DNA from: Erythrobacteraceae bacterium CFH 75059
Lineage (GTDB): Bacteria; Pseudomonadota; Alphaproteobacteria; Sphingomonadales; Sphingomonadaceae
Assembly: GCA_004331795.1 (NCBI GenBank)
Contig: SJSR01000002.1
Coordinates: 62,001-126,000 of the forward strand
Length of the DNA stretch: 64,000 bases
Reading direction: 5' to 3'
Of this stretch, positions 46,391 to 53,712 are shown piece by piece. Position 1 is the first letter of the stretch, and every line of letters starts with the position of its first letter. The notes beneath the pieces were generated by a model. That model saw only the letters and a list, made by a program, of their open reading frames with translations, did not search any database and was not told the origin of the DNA. A program made the position numbers and the translations under genes.

Positions 46391-47567
46391 CCCACTGCCC
46401 GCCGCGGCGCCTCGCCAGGCCGAGATAGAGCGGGACCTTCCACAGCACGTAGGCCGGCGCCGCCGCGGCGGCGCGCAGCGACAGCACGCCCCGGCCTTCC
46501 CGCAACCACGCGAGCGCCGTCAGCGCCAGCGCAAGGCTGAGTGCCACCGCAAGCATGAACGCAGGTGCAGCGCTCGCGCCGAGGACGCTCAGCCCGGTTG
46601 TGAGCAGCAGCATCGCACCCGCGAGCAGCAGCAGCATCGCCAGCGGCGGCACCAGCAGATGCATTCCAAGGGCAAATGCATGACGCGAGCCTGCGCGCAC
46701 CCCTTGAAGCAGCAGGGGCATGGCCTGTCGCCGGGCAATGGACAGGAAGCCGCCTTCCCAACGCCGCCGCTGCGCGGCGAGGGCCGCGGCGGGTGCGGGA
46801 GCGCTCTCGATGCCGGCGTCCTCGACCAGCGTCACCCCGACTCCCTGCCCGGCGAAGGTGACGGCGAGTTGCAGGTCTTCCGCAAGATGCCCGCTAGCGA
46901 GCGGCGCGGCGGCAAACAGCCGCCAGGGAAACGCCATGCCCGTGCCGAACAGAGTGATGCCGCCGCCCAGCCGCAGCAGGCCGCGTGCGCGGACGAGGTT
47001 CTTCACCAGCATGGCGAAGTTGGAAATCTGCGACAGGGGAGGCGTGTGCGGCCCGCCGACGAGAAGGTTGCGCGCCTGTGCCGGACGGTTGAGGGCGCGG
47101 GCCACAGCCGTTAGCCGCGCGATCGCGCTCCAGGTGGTGCGGCAATCCCCGTCGAGCACGACGACGACGCATGGCTGCCGGTCCGGTGGGCGACAGGCGA
47201 GATGATCGCGCCCCCAGGCCAGCGCGTAGCCCTTGCCCCGCCGCGCCGGGTCGTCCCTTTCGGTCACCTCCGCGCCCGCCCGGCGTGCGCGCGCCGCCGT
47301 GTCGTCGGTGCAGTTGTCCGCCACCACAAGGATTTCGGCTCCGGGCGGGACCGGCGTCAGGCCGGCAAGTGTCGCCTCGATGCCCGCTGCCTCGTCATGC
47401 GCGGGGATCAGCACCGCGATCCGCTTCGGTGCCCGCGCGTCCGGCATCACGACCGTCCGCCAAAGGCCGAGCGCCACCTCCAGCGCATACCAGCCCAGCA
47501 GCACGAGCAACGGCGCCGTCACCAGCCATGCGAGCGCGGTGAGGAAGGGAAGGGCGGCACCGGACAT
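46347..47567 (-). CDS. Glycosyltransferase family 2, membrane-bound
   Basis: A 406-residue enzyme with an N-terminal membrane helix (FLTALAWLVTAPLLVLLGWY), a GT2 catalytic domain and three or four C-terminal membrane segments. Catalytic motifs: VLIPAHDEAAGIEATLAGL, the DxD-like VVVLDGDCRTTWSA, HLAEDLQLAVTF and QRRRWEGG (the Q(R/Q)xRW processive-type motif). Similar proteins act in polysaccharide repeat-unit assembly with an UDP-sugar donor. It is the last gene of the xrtV operon, three bases after the GT4 gene. Confidence 0.9.
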   Translation of the reverse strand: MSGAALPFLTALAWLVTAPLLVLLGWYALEVALGLWRTVVMPDARAPKRIAVLIPAHDEAAGIEATLAGLTPVPPGAEILVVADNCTDDTAARARRAGAEVTERDDPARRGKGYALAWGRDHLACRPPDRQPCVVVVLDGDCRTTWSAIARLTAVARALNRPAQARNLLVGGPHTPPLSQISNFAMLVKNLVRARGLLRLGGGITLFGTGMAFPWRLFAAAPLASGHLAEDLQLAVTFAGQGVGVTLVEDAGIESAPAPAAALAAQRRRWEGGFLSIARRQAMPLLLQGVRAGSRHAFALGMHLLVPPLAMLLLLAGAMLLLTTGLSVLGASAAPAFMLAVALSLALALTALAWLREGRGVLSLRAAAAAPAYVLWKVPLYLGLARRRGGQWVRTRREPEPGGPST

Positions 47568-47570
47568 CGA

Positions 47571-48719
47571 TCAGGCGACCTGGCTGTTTTTCTCGTGGCG
47601 GCGGCGGGCGACCGTCGCCGTGACGAACTCGGCGTAGGCGGCAGCGATGCGCGGCCAAGCGAAGCGCGCAAGGTCCGGCGCGCAAGAGTTCCGGCCGCCC
47701 AGAGCGTCCCGCAGCGCCGCAGACACGCCCCCCAGATCGTCGGTGTCGATCAGGCCAGGCGCGTCGCCGCCAAGGATCCACCGGGTCAGCCCGCAGTCAT
47801 GCGCGACGATCGGCAGGCCCGTGGCACCGGCTTCCAGATAGACGTTGCCGAAGGACTCTACCTTGGAGAGGTGCAGGAACACGTCGGCGCTGCGATAGAG
47901 AAGGGGCATGTCGCCGGCCGGAACCTCCAGCCGGCGATAGCGGCCGGGCAACATCTGCGCCGCCAGCCGCTCCGCCTCGTCCCGCAGCGGGCCGTCGCCG
48001 GCGACGACCAGCATGGCGTCGGGAACGGCAGCCATGGCGCGGATCCCGTCGAGCACCCGCTTGGTGTCCATCAGCGCGCTGACCATCAGCACAACAGGGC
48101 GCTCAGCAGGCAGGGCGAAGCGCGCCCGGTCCCCGGCGCCAGGGGCAAACCGCTCCAGATCGATCCCGTTCGGGATGAGAGCCGCATTCCAGCGGTCGCG
48201 GTTCCGCGCGAAGTATTCGGGGTTCGTGCAGACCAGCCCGTCGCATCCGAACCACCGGTACTCGGCGTTGCCCGCCAAGGCCGGCCAGTCGCCGTTCTGC
48301 GTGACGAAGATGTGGGCAGGGGCGCGCGACCGGTGACGGCGCAGGATCCAGTTGGTGAAAGGGTAGGCGCAGGTCAGCGTCGCATCGAAACCGCCGAGCG
48401 GCAGCCGCGAGAGGCGCAGCGCGAAGGCGGCATCCTCCCAGTGCGTCTCGTTGCGGAACGGCGGGAGCGCCGGCAGACGTTCGAACCGCTCGCGGCCGGG
48501 CGACGGCACATGGACGAAGCGATAGGCGGTGTCCGCGCGCGGCAGGCCGCTGCCGGCCACGACCACCTCGGCCGCGCCCGTGCCGGCAAGCTCCTGCGCG
48601 ACGCGCAACAACGCCGTTTCCGCACCCCGGTCGATCCGGTGGAAGCCGGACAACGCGAACAGCAGCCGCAGTCGACGGCCGCGGGACGGATCCCCAGCGC
48701 GCACGCCCGTGCCTGTCAT
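47571..48719 (-). CDS. Glycosyltransferase family 4
   Basis: A ~382-residue GT-B retaining glycosyltransferase. The N-terminal half has LLFALSGFHRIDRGAETALL, the nucleotide-sugar half has ALIPNGIDLERFAP, VVLMVSALMDTKRVLDGIRA, VAGDGPLRDEAERL and the donor-binding FLHLSKVESFGNVYLEAGAT followed by GLPIVAHDCG, the EX7E motif region. It probably adds one sugar of the exopolysaccharide unit. ATG 48719 follows the EpsD-like gene by 22 bp with AAGGG just before it. It lies in the xrtV-epsI-epsD-GT4-GT2 operon. Confidence 0.92.
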   Translation of the reverse strand: MTGTGVRAGDPSRGRRLRLLFALSGFHRIDRGAETALLRVAQELAGTGAAEVVVAGSGLPRADTAYRFVHVPSPGRERFERLPALPPFRNETHWEDAAFALRLSRLPLGGFDATLTCAYPFTNWILRRHRSRAPAHIFVTQNGDWPALAGNAEYRWFGCDGLVCTNPEYFARNRDRWNAALIPNGIDLERFAPGAGDRARFALPAERPVVLMVSALMDTKRVLDGIRAMAAVPDAMLVVAGDGPLRDEAERLAAQMLPGRYRRLEVPAGDMPLLYRSADVFLHLSKVESFGNVYLEAGATGLPIVAHDCGLTRWILGGDAPGLIDTDDLGGVSAALRDALGGRNSCAPDLARFAWPRIAAAYAEFVTATVARRRHEKNSQVA

Positions 48720-48741
48720 GACCCTTGCGGCCGGGCGGCGC

Positions 48742-49626
48742 TCAGTTGGCGGCCGGCGGTGTCGCCTGCGCCGCTGGCGACGCGCCGGCGGTGCGCGCAT
48801 TGCCTGCACCCTGGCGAGCGGGCGGCGCAAACCCTTCCTGATAGGTGATCTGCGCGGTGCGGCGTGCTTCCTCCAGCCGCGTCTGCAGCGCGCGGTTGAC
48901 GTTCTCGCTGCGGATCGCCTCGAGCGCGACGGGGCGTGCGGCCTCGGGCGGGATCGGTTGCGAGGTCGTGCCCGTGATCACCGCCACGGTGACCATGCCG
49001 CCTTCGGGGGTGATGAACGGCTCTCCCGCCGGCAAGCGGCGGATCTGGGCCAGCCGCTCTTCGCCGAGCCGGGCGCTGTCCATCTGGGCCGGCCCGCGGT
49101 TAAACTGGATCCCCAGCCTGTTGAGCGTCGCGGCGACTTCCGCCATCGAGCTGGCGCTCTCGAGCGCGCGGAGCGAGGTGATGTCGGCGGGAAGGGGGAA
49201 CTGGATCCGGTCGAGCGTGTAGATCGTGCGTTCGGCGAAGATGCCGGGATTGGCCTGCACGTAGGCATCGATCGCGCGCTGGTCGGGCACGGAGGCGGCG
49301 CGCTCCTGTCGCTGCCGGTAGAGTTGAACCAGCAGCGCATCTTCAAGCTGCCGCTTGCGGATCAAATATTCGGGCGACTGCTCCACCCCTTCCTCGCGGG
49401 CGATGTTCGCGAGGAGGCGCCGTTCGATGATCCGCTCCAGAGCGGTTTGCTGCACCTGCTTCTCGTCGACCCCGGCCGGGATGTTGAGCCCGCTGAGTTC
49501 GGCGTTGATTTCCTGAAGCGTGATCTCTTCCCCGTTGACCACGGCCGCGACCTGTCCGGTCGGCTCCCGATCGCAGGCGGCCAGTGCCGTGGTGGCGAGA
49601 ACGGCCGCTAGAAGCGCTTTCTTCAT
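48742..49626 (-). CDS. epsD: EpsD-family peptidyl-prolyl isomerase-like lipoprotein
   Basis: A 294-residue lipoprotein with signal MKKALLAAVLATTALAAC. The mature protein begins AAVVNGEEITLQEINAELSG, a SurA-like N-terminal chaperone domain, followed by a parvulin-type region with FITPEGGMVTVAVITG and a C-terminal A/P-rich tail. EpsD-type proteins accompany exosortase EPS loci and are proposed to help fold secreted proteins. The start at 49626 gives the lipoprotein signal; the open frame extends 40 codons upstream but is not protein-like. The position directly after epsI supports the name. Confidence 0.82.
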   Translation of the reverse strand: MKKALLAAVLATTALAACDREPTGQVAAVVNGEEITLQEINAELSGLNIPAGVDEKQVQQTALERIIERRLLANIAREEGVEQSPEYLIRKRQLEDALLVQLYRQRQERAASVPDQRAIDAYVQANPGIFAERTIYTLDRIQFPLPADITSLRALESASSMAEVAATLNRLGIQFNRGPAQMDSARLGEERLAQIRRLPAGEPFITPEGGMVTVAVITGTTSQPIPPEAARPVALEAIRSENVNRALQTRLEEARRTAQITYQEGFAPPARQGAGNARTAGASPAAQATPPAAN

Positions 49627-49648
49627 GTTCTGATCCCTGTTCGTGACG

Positions 49649-50365
49649 TCAGCCGTTGCCGATGAGCAACCGGCGAAGCGGAGGTGGCGAGGCGCCGATG
49701 AGGGCGGAGGCGAAACTCTCCAGCTCGGCCGCGGCGGCGCCCGCATCTGTGCCGAGGAGCGACACCCGCATCATCATGCCGTCCGGGATCGCGCCGGCGA
49801 TGTTGGCGCGCACCACGGCGAGCCGCTGCTCGGCCCAGGTGCGGGGGAAGGCGTCGCCGAGGCGGGTGAAGTAGCCGACCTGTTCCACACGATCCGGGCC
49901 GGTGGCGGTGAAGAAGTTCGCCGGGATGGCGAGGCCGGGCACGTCGATGCGGAAAGGACGGGTTTCGCTGAGCCGGAAACCGCCGACGGGGTAGCACACC
50001 TCAGGCCGGTGCACCTGCAACATGCCGTCCTGCCGGTTGTTGTAGGCGAGCAGCAGCATCGTCGACGGCTGTCCCGGCGACGTATAGGTGCGGGTGACCA
50101 GGCTGTCGTAGAGACGGTCGCGCAGGGCGTCGGGCGGCGGCAGAACGACGCTTGACGCCTCGACGGTGGTCCAGCGTCCGAACTGCTTGGGAACCCAGCT
50201 TTCGAAAACCTTGGGATCGACGCGAGGCGCCCGCACTTCGGGCTGCCGCGCATAGGCGATCCCGGACGCGCTGAGGAGAACGCCGCCGATCAGCAGGTTG
50301 CGGCGGCTGAGCGTGACCGGGGCGGGTTGCGCAGACCGCTCGCTGGCAAGATCCGGGGGGGTCAT
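49649..50365 (-). CDS. epsI: EpsI family protein (exosortase-associated)
   Basis: A 238-residue protein with an RR-containing hydrophobic N-terminus (SRRNLLIGGVLLSASGIAYA), so probably membrane-anchored or exported. The EpsI/DUF3485 core shows FGRWTTVEASSV, YTSPGQPSTMLLLAYNNRQD and QVHRPEVCYPVGGFRLSE with the family's conserved cysteine at residue 124. EpsI is either fused to or encoded next to exosortases; its biochemical activity is not settled. The start is ATG 50365, overlapping the xrtV stop (ATGA). An upstream open frame in the xrtV gene is a shadow. Confidence 0.88.
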   Translation of the reverse strand: MTPPDLASERSAQPAPVTLSRRNLLIGGVLLSASGIAYARQPEVRAPRVDPKVFESWVPKQFGRWTTVEASSVVLPPPDALRDRLYDSLVTRTYTSPGQPSTMLLLAYNNRQDGMLQVHRPEVCYPVGGFRLSETRPFRIDVPGLAIPANFFTATGPDRVEQVGYFTRLGDAFPRTWAEQRLAVVRANIAGAIPDGMMMRVSLLGTDAGAAAAELESFASALIGASPPPLRRLLIGNG

Positions 50366-51300
50366 GAGAGATGCTCCCGATCGGCCGCAGTGCCGGAGAG
50401 ACCCGGCGAACGACGCTGCTGGTAGCGATACCAGAGCGGGCGCAGCAGCTCGTCCAGCGCGAACATGATGCCGAGCGCGATGGCGAACATGAACAGGCCG
50501 GCGAAATTGTGGAGGAAGCCCTGGGCGGTGGCCTCGCCCGCATGGTAGGTCAGCAGGATCAGGATCAGCACCCGCGCGAAGTTCGCCAGCAGGGCAACAG
50601 GGATCACCAGCAGGACCAGAAACAGTGCATACCGCCATTCGGCCTGATGGCGCAGATAGACATAGAACAGGGTGATCGCAGTCAGCGAGATCAGCGAATT
50701 GAGACCGGAACACGCCGCCGCGACCAGCAGTTCGTACTGGCCGATGAAGATCCGCACACCTTCGCCGCCGATCGGGTAGCCGAACAGGCGCAGGAGCGCG
50801 ATCGACCACTCGGAAAGCGCCATCTTCAACGGCACCGTCAGGGCCGCGATCAGCGTTTCGGGCGGCGGGAAGGCGAAGGCAAGGTAGAGCAGGGGGAACC
50901 AGAGCGCCCGGATCACCCGCTCTCCGACCAGGCTGTAGAGGACGGTGACGAGCACCGCGTACATGACGTAGCCTTCAAGCTCGACGATCTGCGTCACCCG
51001 CGTCAGCACGAAAAGCGGCACGAGCACCGCAAGCCCCAGAGCAACAACTGCGGCCCGGCCGGGGCGGGCAAGGTGCCGCACCTCGGTCCATTCGCGCCAC
51101 AGCAGCCACAGACCCGTGGCCAGGATGATGGGGCCGTGTGCGCCTTCCTCGCCCGTCCAGCCGTTCTGGGCGACGAACATCATGGTGGGCACGACGAACG
51201 CCACAAGAGCGAGGAGAAGCACGAGCCGGTCGGCGGTCAGCACCCGGCCCAGCCTCGCCCGCGGACGCGCCTCCTGTGTGTCGGCGATGAGTGTGGCCAT
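50362..51300 (-). CDS. xrtV: Exosortase V (XrtV)
   Basis: A ~312-residue integral membrane transpeptidase-like enzyme with about eight helices. The catalytic triad of exosortases is visible: Cys197 in YELLVAAACSGLNSLISLTA, Arg243 in ANFARVLILILL, and His264 in GFLHNFAGLFMF. The N-terminal ALVAFVVPTMMFVAQNGWTG and EEGAHGPIILATGLWLLWRE are, as I remember it, characteristic of the exosortase V type of sphingomonads. It is predicted to cleave PEP-CTERM tails and attach proteins to the cell surface or matrix. Start ATG 51300 is preceded by GAAGGATCC. It leads an operon epsI-epsD-GT4-GT2, with its likely substrate gene immediately upstream. Confidence 0.92.
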   Translation of the reverse strand: MATLIADTQEARPRARLGRVLTADRLVLLLALVAFVVPTMMFVAQNGWTGEEGAHGPIILATGLWLLWREWTEVRHLARPGRAAVVALGLAVLVPLFVLTRVTQIVELEGYVMYAVLVTVLYSLVGERVIRALWFPLLYLAFAFPPPETLIAALTVPLKMALSEWSIALLRLFGYPIGGEGVRIFIGQYELLVAAACSGLNSLISLTAITLFYVYLRHQAEWRYALFLVLLVIPVALLANFARVLILILLTYHAGEATAQGFLHNFAGLFMFAIALGIMFALDELLRPLWYRYQQRRSPGLSGTAADREHLS

Positions 51301-51446
51301 GGATCCTTCGCAGCAGCAGGTGCGCCGATCTGCCAATCGGAACGCGCGTGAAGCAGTCTAGGGGCGAACGGCGCGACTCACAATCGCTTTCGCGGACGAC
51401 GGCAGCGGCGTGCCAAATAAGGGCAGCTTCGCAAAACAATTAGCGC

Positions 51447-51480
51447 AAAGAAAAAGGGGCGACAAAATGCCGCCCCTTCC
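51447..51480 (-). terminator. Intrinsic terminator after the PEP-CTERM gene
   Basis: Read on the minus strand, AAGGGGCG (51471-51478) pairs with CGCCCCTT (51454-51461) around a nine-base loop, followed directly by TTTTCTTT. It lies 22 bases after the stop of the PEP-CTERM gene and before xrtV, so the abundant substrate is probably transcribed apart from the enzyme operon. Confidence 0.82.
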
Positions 51481-51501
51481 CCGTGAGAGTGTGTCGTACG
51501 C

Positions 51502-52053
51502 TCAGGCGAAGCTGTAGCGAACGCGCGCTTCCTGCGCGGACACCTTGTTCCGACGCATGGAGAAGCCAACCGCCGCGAAACCGAGCAGCAGCAGCGCCCA
51601 GGTCGTCGGCTCGGGAACCGCAGCCGTCGGCGAGAAGGTGATGCTGCCCCCGAAGGAACCGACGCCGCGGCTCAGGCCGTTGACGACGAGCGTCTGCGTC
51701 CCCGCCATGGTCGGGAAGTTCGAGATGGTGGCGAACTCGTTGGCGCCCGGGATCAGCGTCAGCGCCGTGCCGTTCAGCAGCACGGAGGTGAAGTCGATGT
51801 TGTTGGTCGCCGTGGTCGCGCTCGTGCTGAGGGCGACGCTGGTGAGGCCCATCGACGGCAGCTCGAAGGTGAACGTCTCCGTGAAGGAGAACGGCGACTC
51901 CGGCGTACCGCCGCTCACAACCATGTCGACAGCGCCGGTGCGCACGCCGCCCGGTCCCGGCGTGAGGGTGATGACGGTCGCGGCACTGGCCGGTGCCGCC
52001 AGCGCGACGAAGGCAGCGGCGGACGCTGCGGTGGAAAGAAGAATGTTGCGCAT
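51502..52053 (-). CDS. PEPxxWA-CTERM sorting domain protein
   Basis: A 183-residue secreted protein. Signal peptide MRNILLSTAASAAAFVALAA ends in ASA near residue 24. The body is beta-rich, serine/threonine-rich and lacks cysteine, with FSFTETFTFELPSMGL near residue 55. The C-terminus is a full exosortase tail: VPEPTTWALLLLGFAAVGFS (146-165, with Pro-Glu-Pro and the W-A of the sphingomonad variant), then MRRNK and the conserved end RVRYSFA. It is thus a probable substrate of XrtV, whose gene lies just downstream. AAGGGG precedes the chosen ATG by nine bases; an open frame runs 47 codons further upstream but lacks a signal. Confidence 0.92.
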   Translation of the reverse strand: MRNILLSTAASAAAFVALAAPASAATVITLTPGPGGVRTGAVDMVVSGGTPESPFSFTETFTFELPSMGLTSVALSTSATTATNNIDFTSVLLNGTALTLIPGANEFATISNFPTMAGTQTLVVNGLSRGVGSFGGSITFSPTAAVPEPTTWALLLLGFAAVGFSMRRNKVSAQEARVRYSFA

Positions 52054-52400
52054 TGAAGAAGAACCCCTTGATCGATCTTTGCAAAGCCAGGAACGAGTCC
52101 TGATGAGTGGCGCGACCCTGTGCTGCGGCTCCCACCTGCCGCATGCCAGCTCCTCCGGTGTGCAGAAGCTGACAGTTGCCAAAGCGTTAACCACGCAGAG
52201 GGTTCCGCTGTCTAGGCATTTTTTTGCAGATGCACACGAGTTCGTGCGGCGCTGTGCTGATCTGGGACGTTGGAATTGCGTCCCCCTTCAACCCAGCGGC
52301 AGGCGCTCCTCAAGCGTTAAGCCGCTTTAACCGGACGCCTTAGACCTCCCTTAACCTCGCCCTTCGACAAGACGGGCAACGCGTTAGGGCGGGGGAAAGC
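52054..52400. promoter_or_regulatory. Divergent intergenic region with TTAA-type half-sites
   Basis: The 347 bases between the PEP-CTERM gene and the DUF1996 gene hold no convincing coding frame. They contain AAGCGTTAA twice (52182-52190 and 52312-52320), a TTAA pair six bases apart (52317-52330), and TTAG-N7-TTAA at 52340-52354; three of the TTAA copies continue as TTAACC. TTAA-N7-TTAA is the binding pattern of the alphaproteobacterial regulator CtrA, so these may be CtrA-like half-sites upstream of the DUF1996 gene. No sigma-54 type (TGGC-N-TTGC) promoter was seen before the PEP-CTERM gene. AT-rich TTTTTTT occurs near 52220. Confidence 0.45.
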
Positions 52401-53651
52401 ATGAAACCTGTCGGATATTCGGTGGCCACGCTGGCGGCTCTCCTGAGCTTGGGGGGATGCTACAAGGAGAAGGCGGGCAAGCCCGGCAAGGCTCCGCCTG
52501 CGGAGATTGCCAGCCCGGCACCGACACCGTCGCCGACTCCCACCCCCAGTCCGACGCCCAGCCCCACACCGACGACGCCGCCGTTCACCGGTACACCCAC
52601 GGCCGTCGGGCCGGATGCGAGCGGGATCAGGCAGCTCGCCTCGATTCCGAGCAATTTCGACACCAGCGTTCATTACGAGGCAATACCTCCAGCGAGTAGC
52701 GGCGCCCCGGACGTGGTGGGTGCCTTCCGGTTCCTCTGCCGACCGTCGCATCTCGCCTATGACGACCCGATCGTGTTCCCCGGACAGAAAGGCCGGTCGC
52801 ACCTGCACCAGTTCTTCGGCAACACGCTGGCAGACGCGAACTCTACCTACGAGTCGCTGCGCACGACTGGCGACAGCACCTGCAACAATATGCTGAACCG
52901 GTCCGCCTACTGGATCCCGGCCATGCTGAATGGGTTTGGCAAGGTGGTATTGCCTGACGCCATTTCCGTTTATTACAAGCGCCGCCCGGCTTCCGACCCG
53001 CTTTGTCGAAACGGGAGCACCAAGGGATGCATCGCGCTCCCGCGTGGCTTGCGCTACGTCTTCGGTCGCACGATGGACGGCAAGCTTCCCGCTGGCCAGT
53101 TCGGCATCGAATGCATAGGCGGCTCAGGGCCACACCAGAAGTTTGCCAATATTCCCGAAGCAGCGCGTTCTTGCCCGGTCGGGGCACAATTGCTGATTTC
53201 TGTCTCTGCTCCGGACTGCTGGGATGGCGTGAACTTGGATGTCCCTGATCATCGTTCCCATGTCTCGGACCAGGTGCTGGTGAACGGACAGGATGCGTGC
53301 CCCGCATCGCATCCCTATCGTATTCCGAAGTTCACCTTGACCGCCATTTACACACTGGATGACACCATCGATCGCTCCGGAGATTTGTCCACATCGCGAG
53401 CCACCTGGCACTTTTCCTCGGATCGCCAGGAGGGGATGACTCCTCAGATTGCAGGTACGACATTCCACGCGGACTGGTTCGGCGCATGGGATGACGACGC
53501 CCTCAAAGCATGGACGGCCAACTGCATCGACAGACTGCTCACGTGTGCGAGCGGGAACCTGGGAGATGGTCGCATGCTCCGCATCAACAGCATCTCTCGC
53601 GAAAGAACCGGCTCCAAGCTCGTGGACGTTCCTGCGCGGCCGAGGGTCTGA
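52401..53651 (+). CDS. DUF1996 domain lipoprotein
   Basis: A 416-residue exported protein. The signal (SVATLAALLSLGGC) ends in a lipobox cysteine at residue 20. A basic stretch and a Pro-Thr-Ser linker of repeated SPTPTP units (about residues 37-62) lead to the DUF1996 domain: FRFLCRPSHLAYDDPIVFPG, then the hallmark GRSHLHQFFGN, and later SAYWIPAML and CWDGVNLDVPDHRSHVS with conserved cysteines and histidines. DUF1996 is known mainly from fungi and actinobacteria and is of unknown function, perhaps an extracellular metal-dependent or carbohydrate-related domain. Its second half is less GC-rich than neighbouring genes, hinting at horizontal gain. Confidence 0.85.
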   Translation: MKPVGYSVATLAALLSLGGCYKEKAGKPGKAPPAEIASPAPTPSPTPTPSPTPSPTPTTPPFTGTPTAVGPDASGIRQLASIPSNFDTSVHYEAIPPASSGAPDVVGAFRFLCRPSHLAYDDPIVFPGQKGRSHLHQFFGNTLADANSTYESLRTTGDSTCNNMLNRSAYWIPAMLNGFGKVVLPDAISVYYKRRPASDPLCRNGSTKGCIALPRGLRYVFGRTMDGKLPAGQFGIECIGGSGPHQKFANIPEAARSCPVGAQLLISVSAPDCWDGVNLDVPDHRSHVSDQVLVNGQDACPASHPYRIPKFTLTAIYTLDDTIDRSGDLSTSRATWHFSSDRQEGMTPQIAGTTFHADWFGAWDDDALKAWTANCIDRLLTCASGNLGDGRMLRINSISRERTGSKLVDVPARPRV

Positions 53652-53659
53652 GGCTGGAT

Positions 53660-53689
53660 GAGGGCGACGCGCGACTGCGCGTCCTCCTC
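53660..53689. terminator. Hairpin between convergent DUF1996 and photolyase genes
   Basis: GACGCGC (53666-53672) pairs with GCGCGTC (53677-53683) over a four-base loop, extended by GAGG/CCTC with a two-base internal mismatch. A short GTTT follows on the plus strand. Its place between two convergent stops suggests a (possibly bidirectional) transcription terminator; the T-tract is weak. Confidence 0.45.
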
Positions 53690-53712
53690 GTTTCACCATT
53701 GCACTCCCGCAT

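Noticed and set aside
52054-52200. Sigma-54 promoter before the PEP-CTERM gene, expected from other PEP-CTERM systems
   Set aside because: No TGGC-N-TTGC pair at correct spacing was found on the minus strand upstream of the start.
52520-52590. Short tandem repeats suggesting a CRISPR or microsatellite
   Set aside because: They encode the Pro-Thr-Ser linker of the DUF1996 lipoprotein; units are short, imperfect and without spacers.
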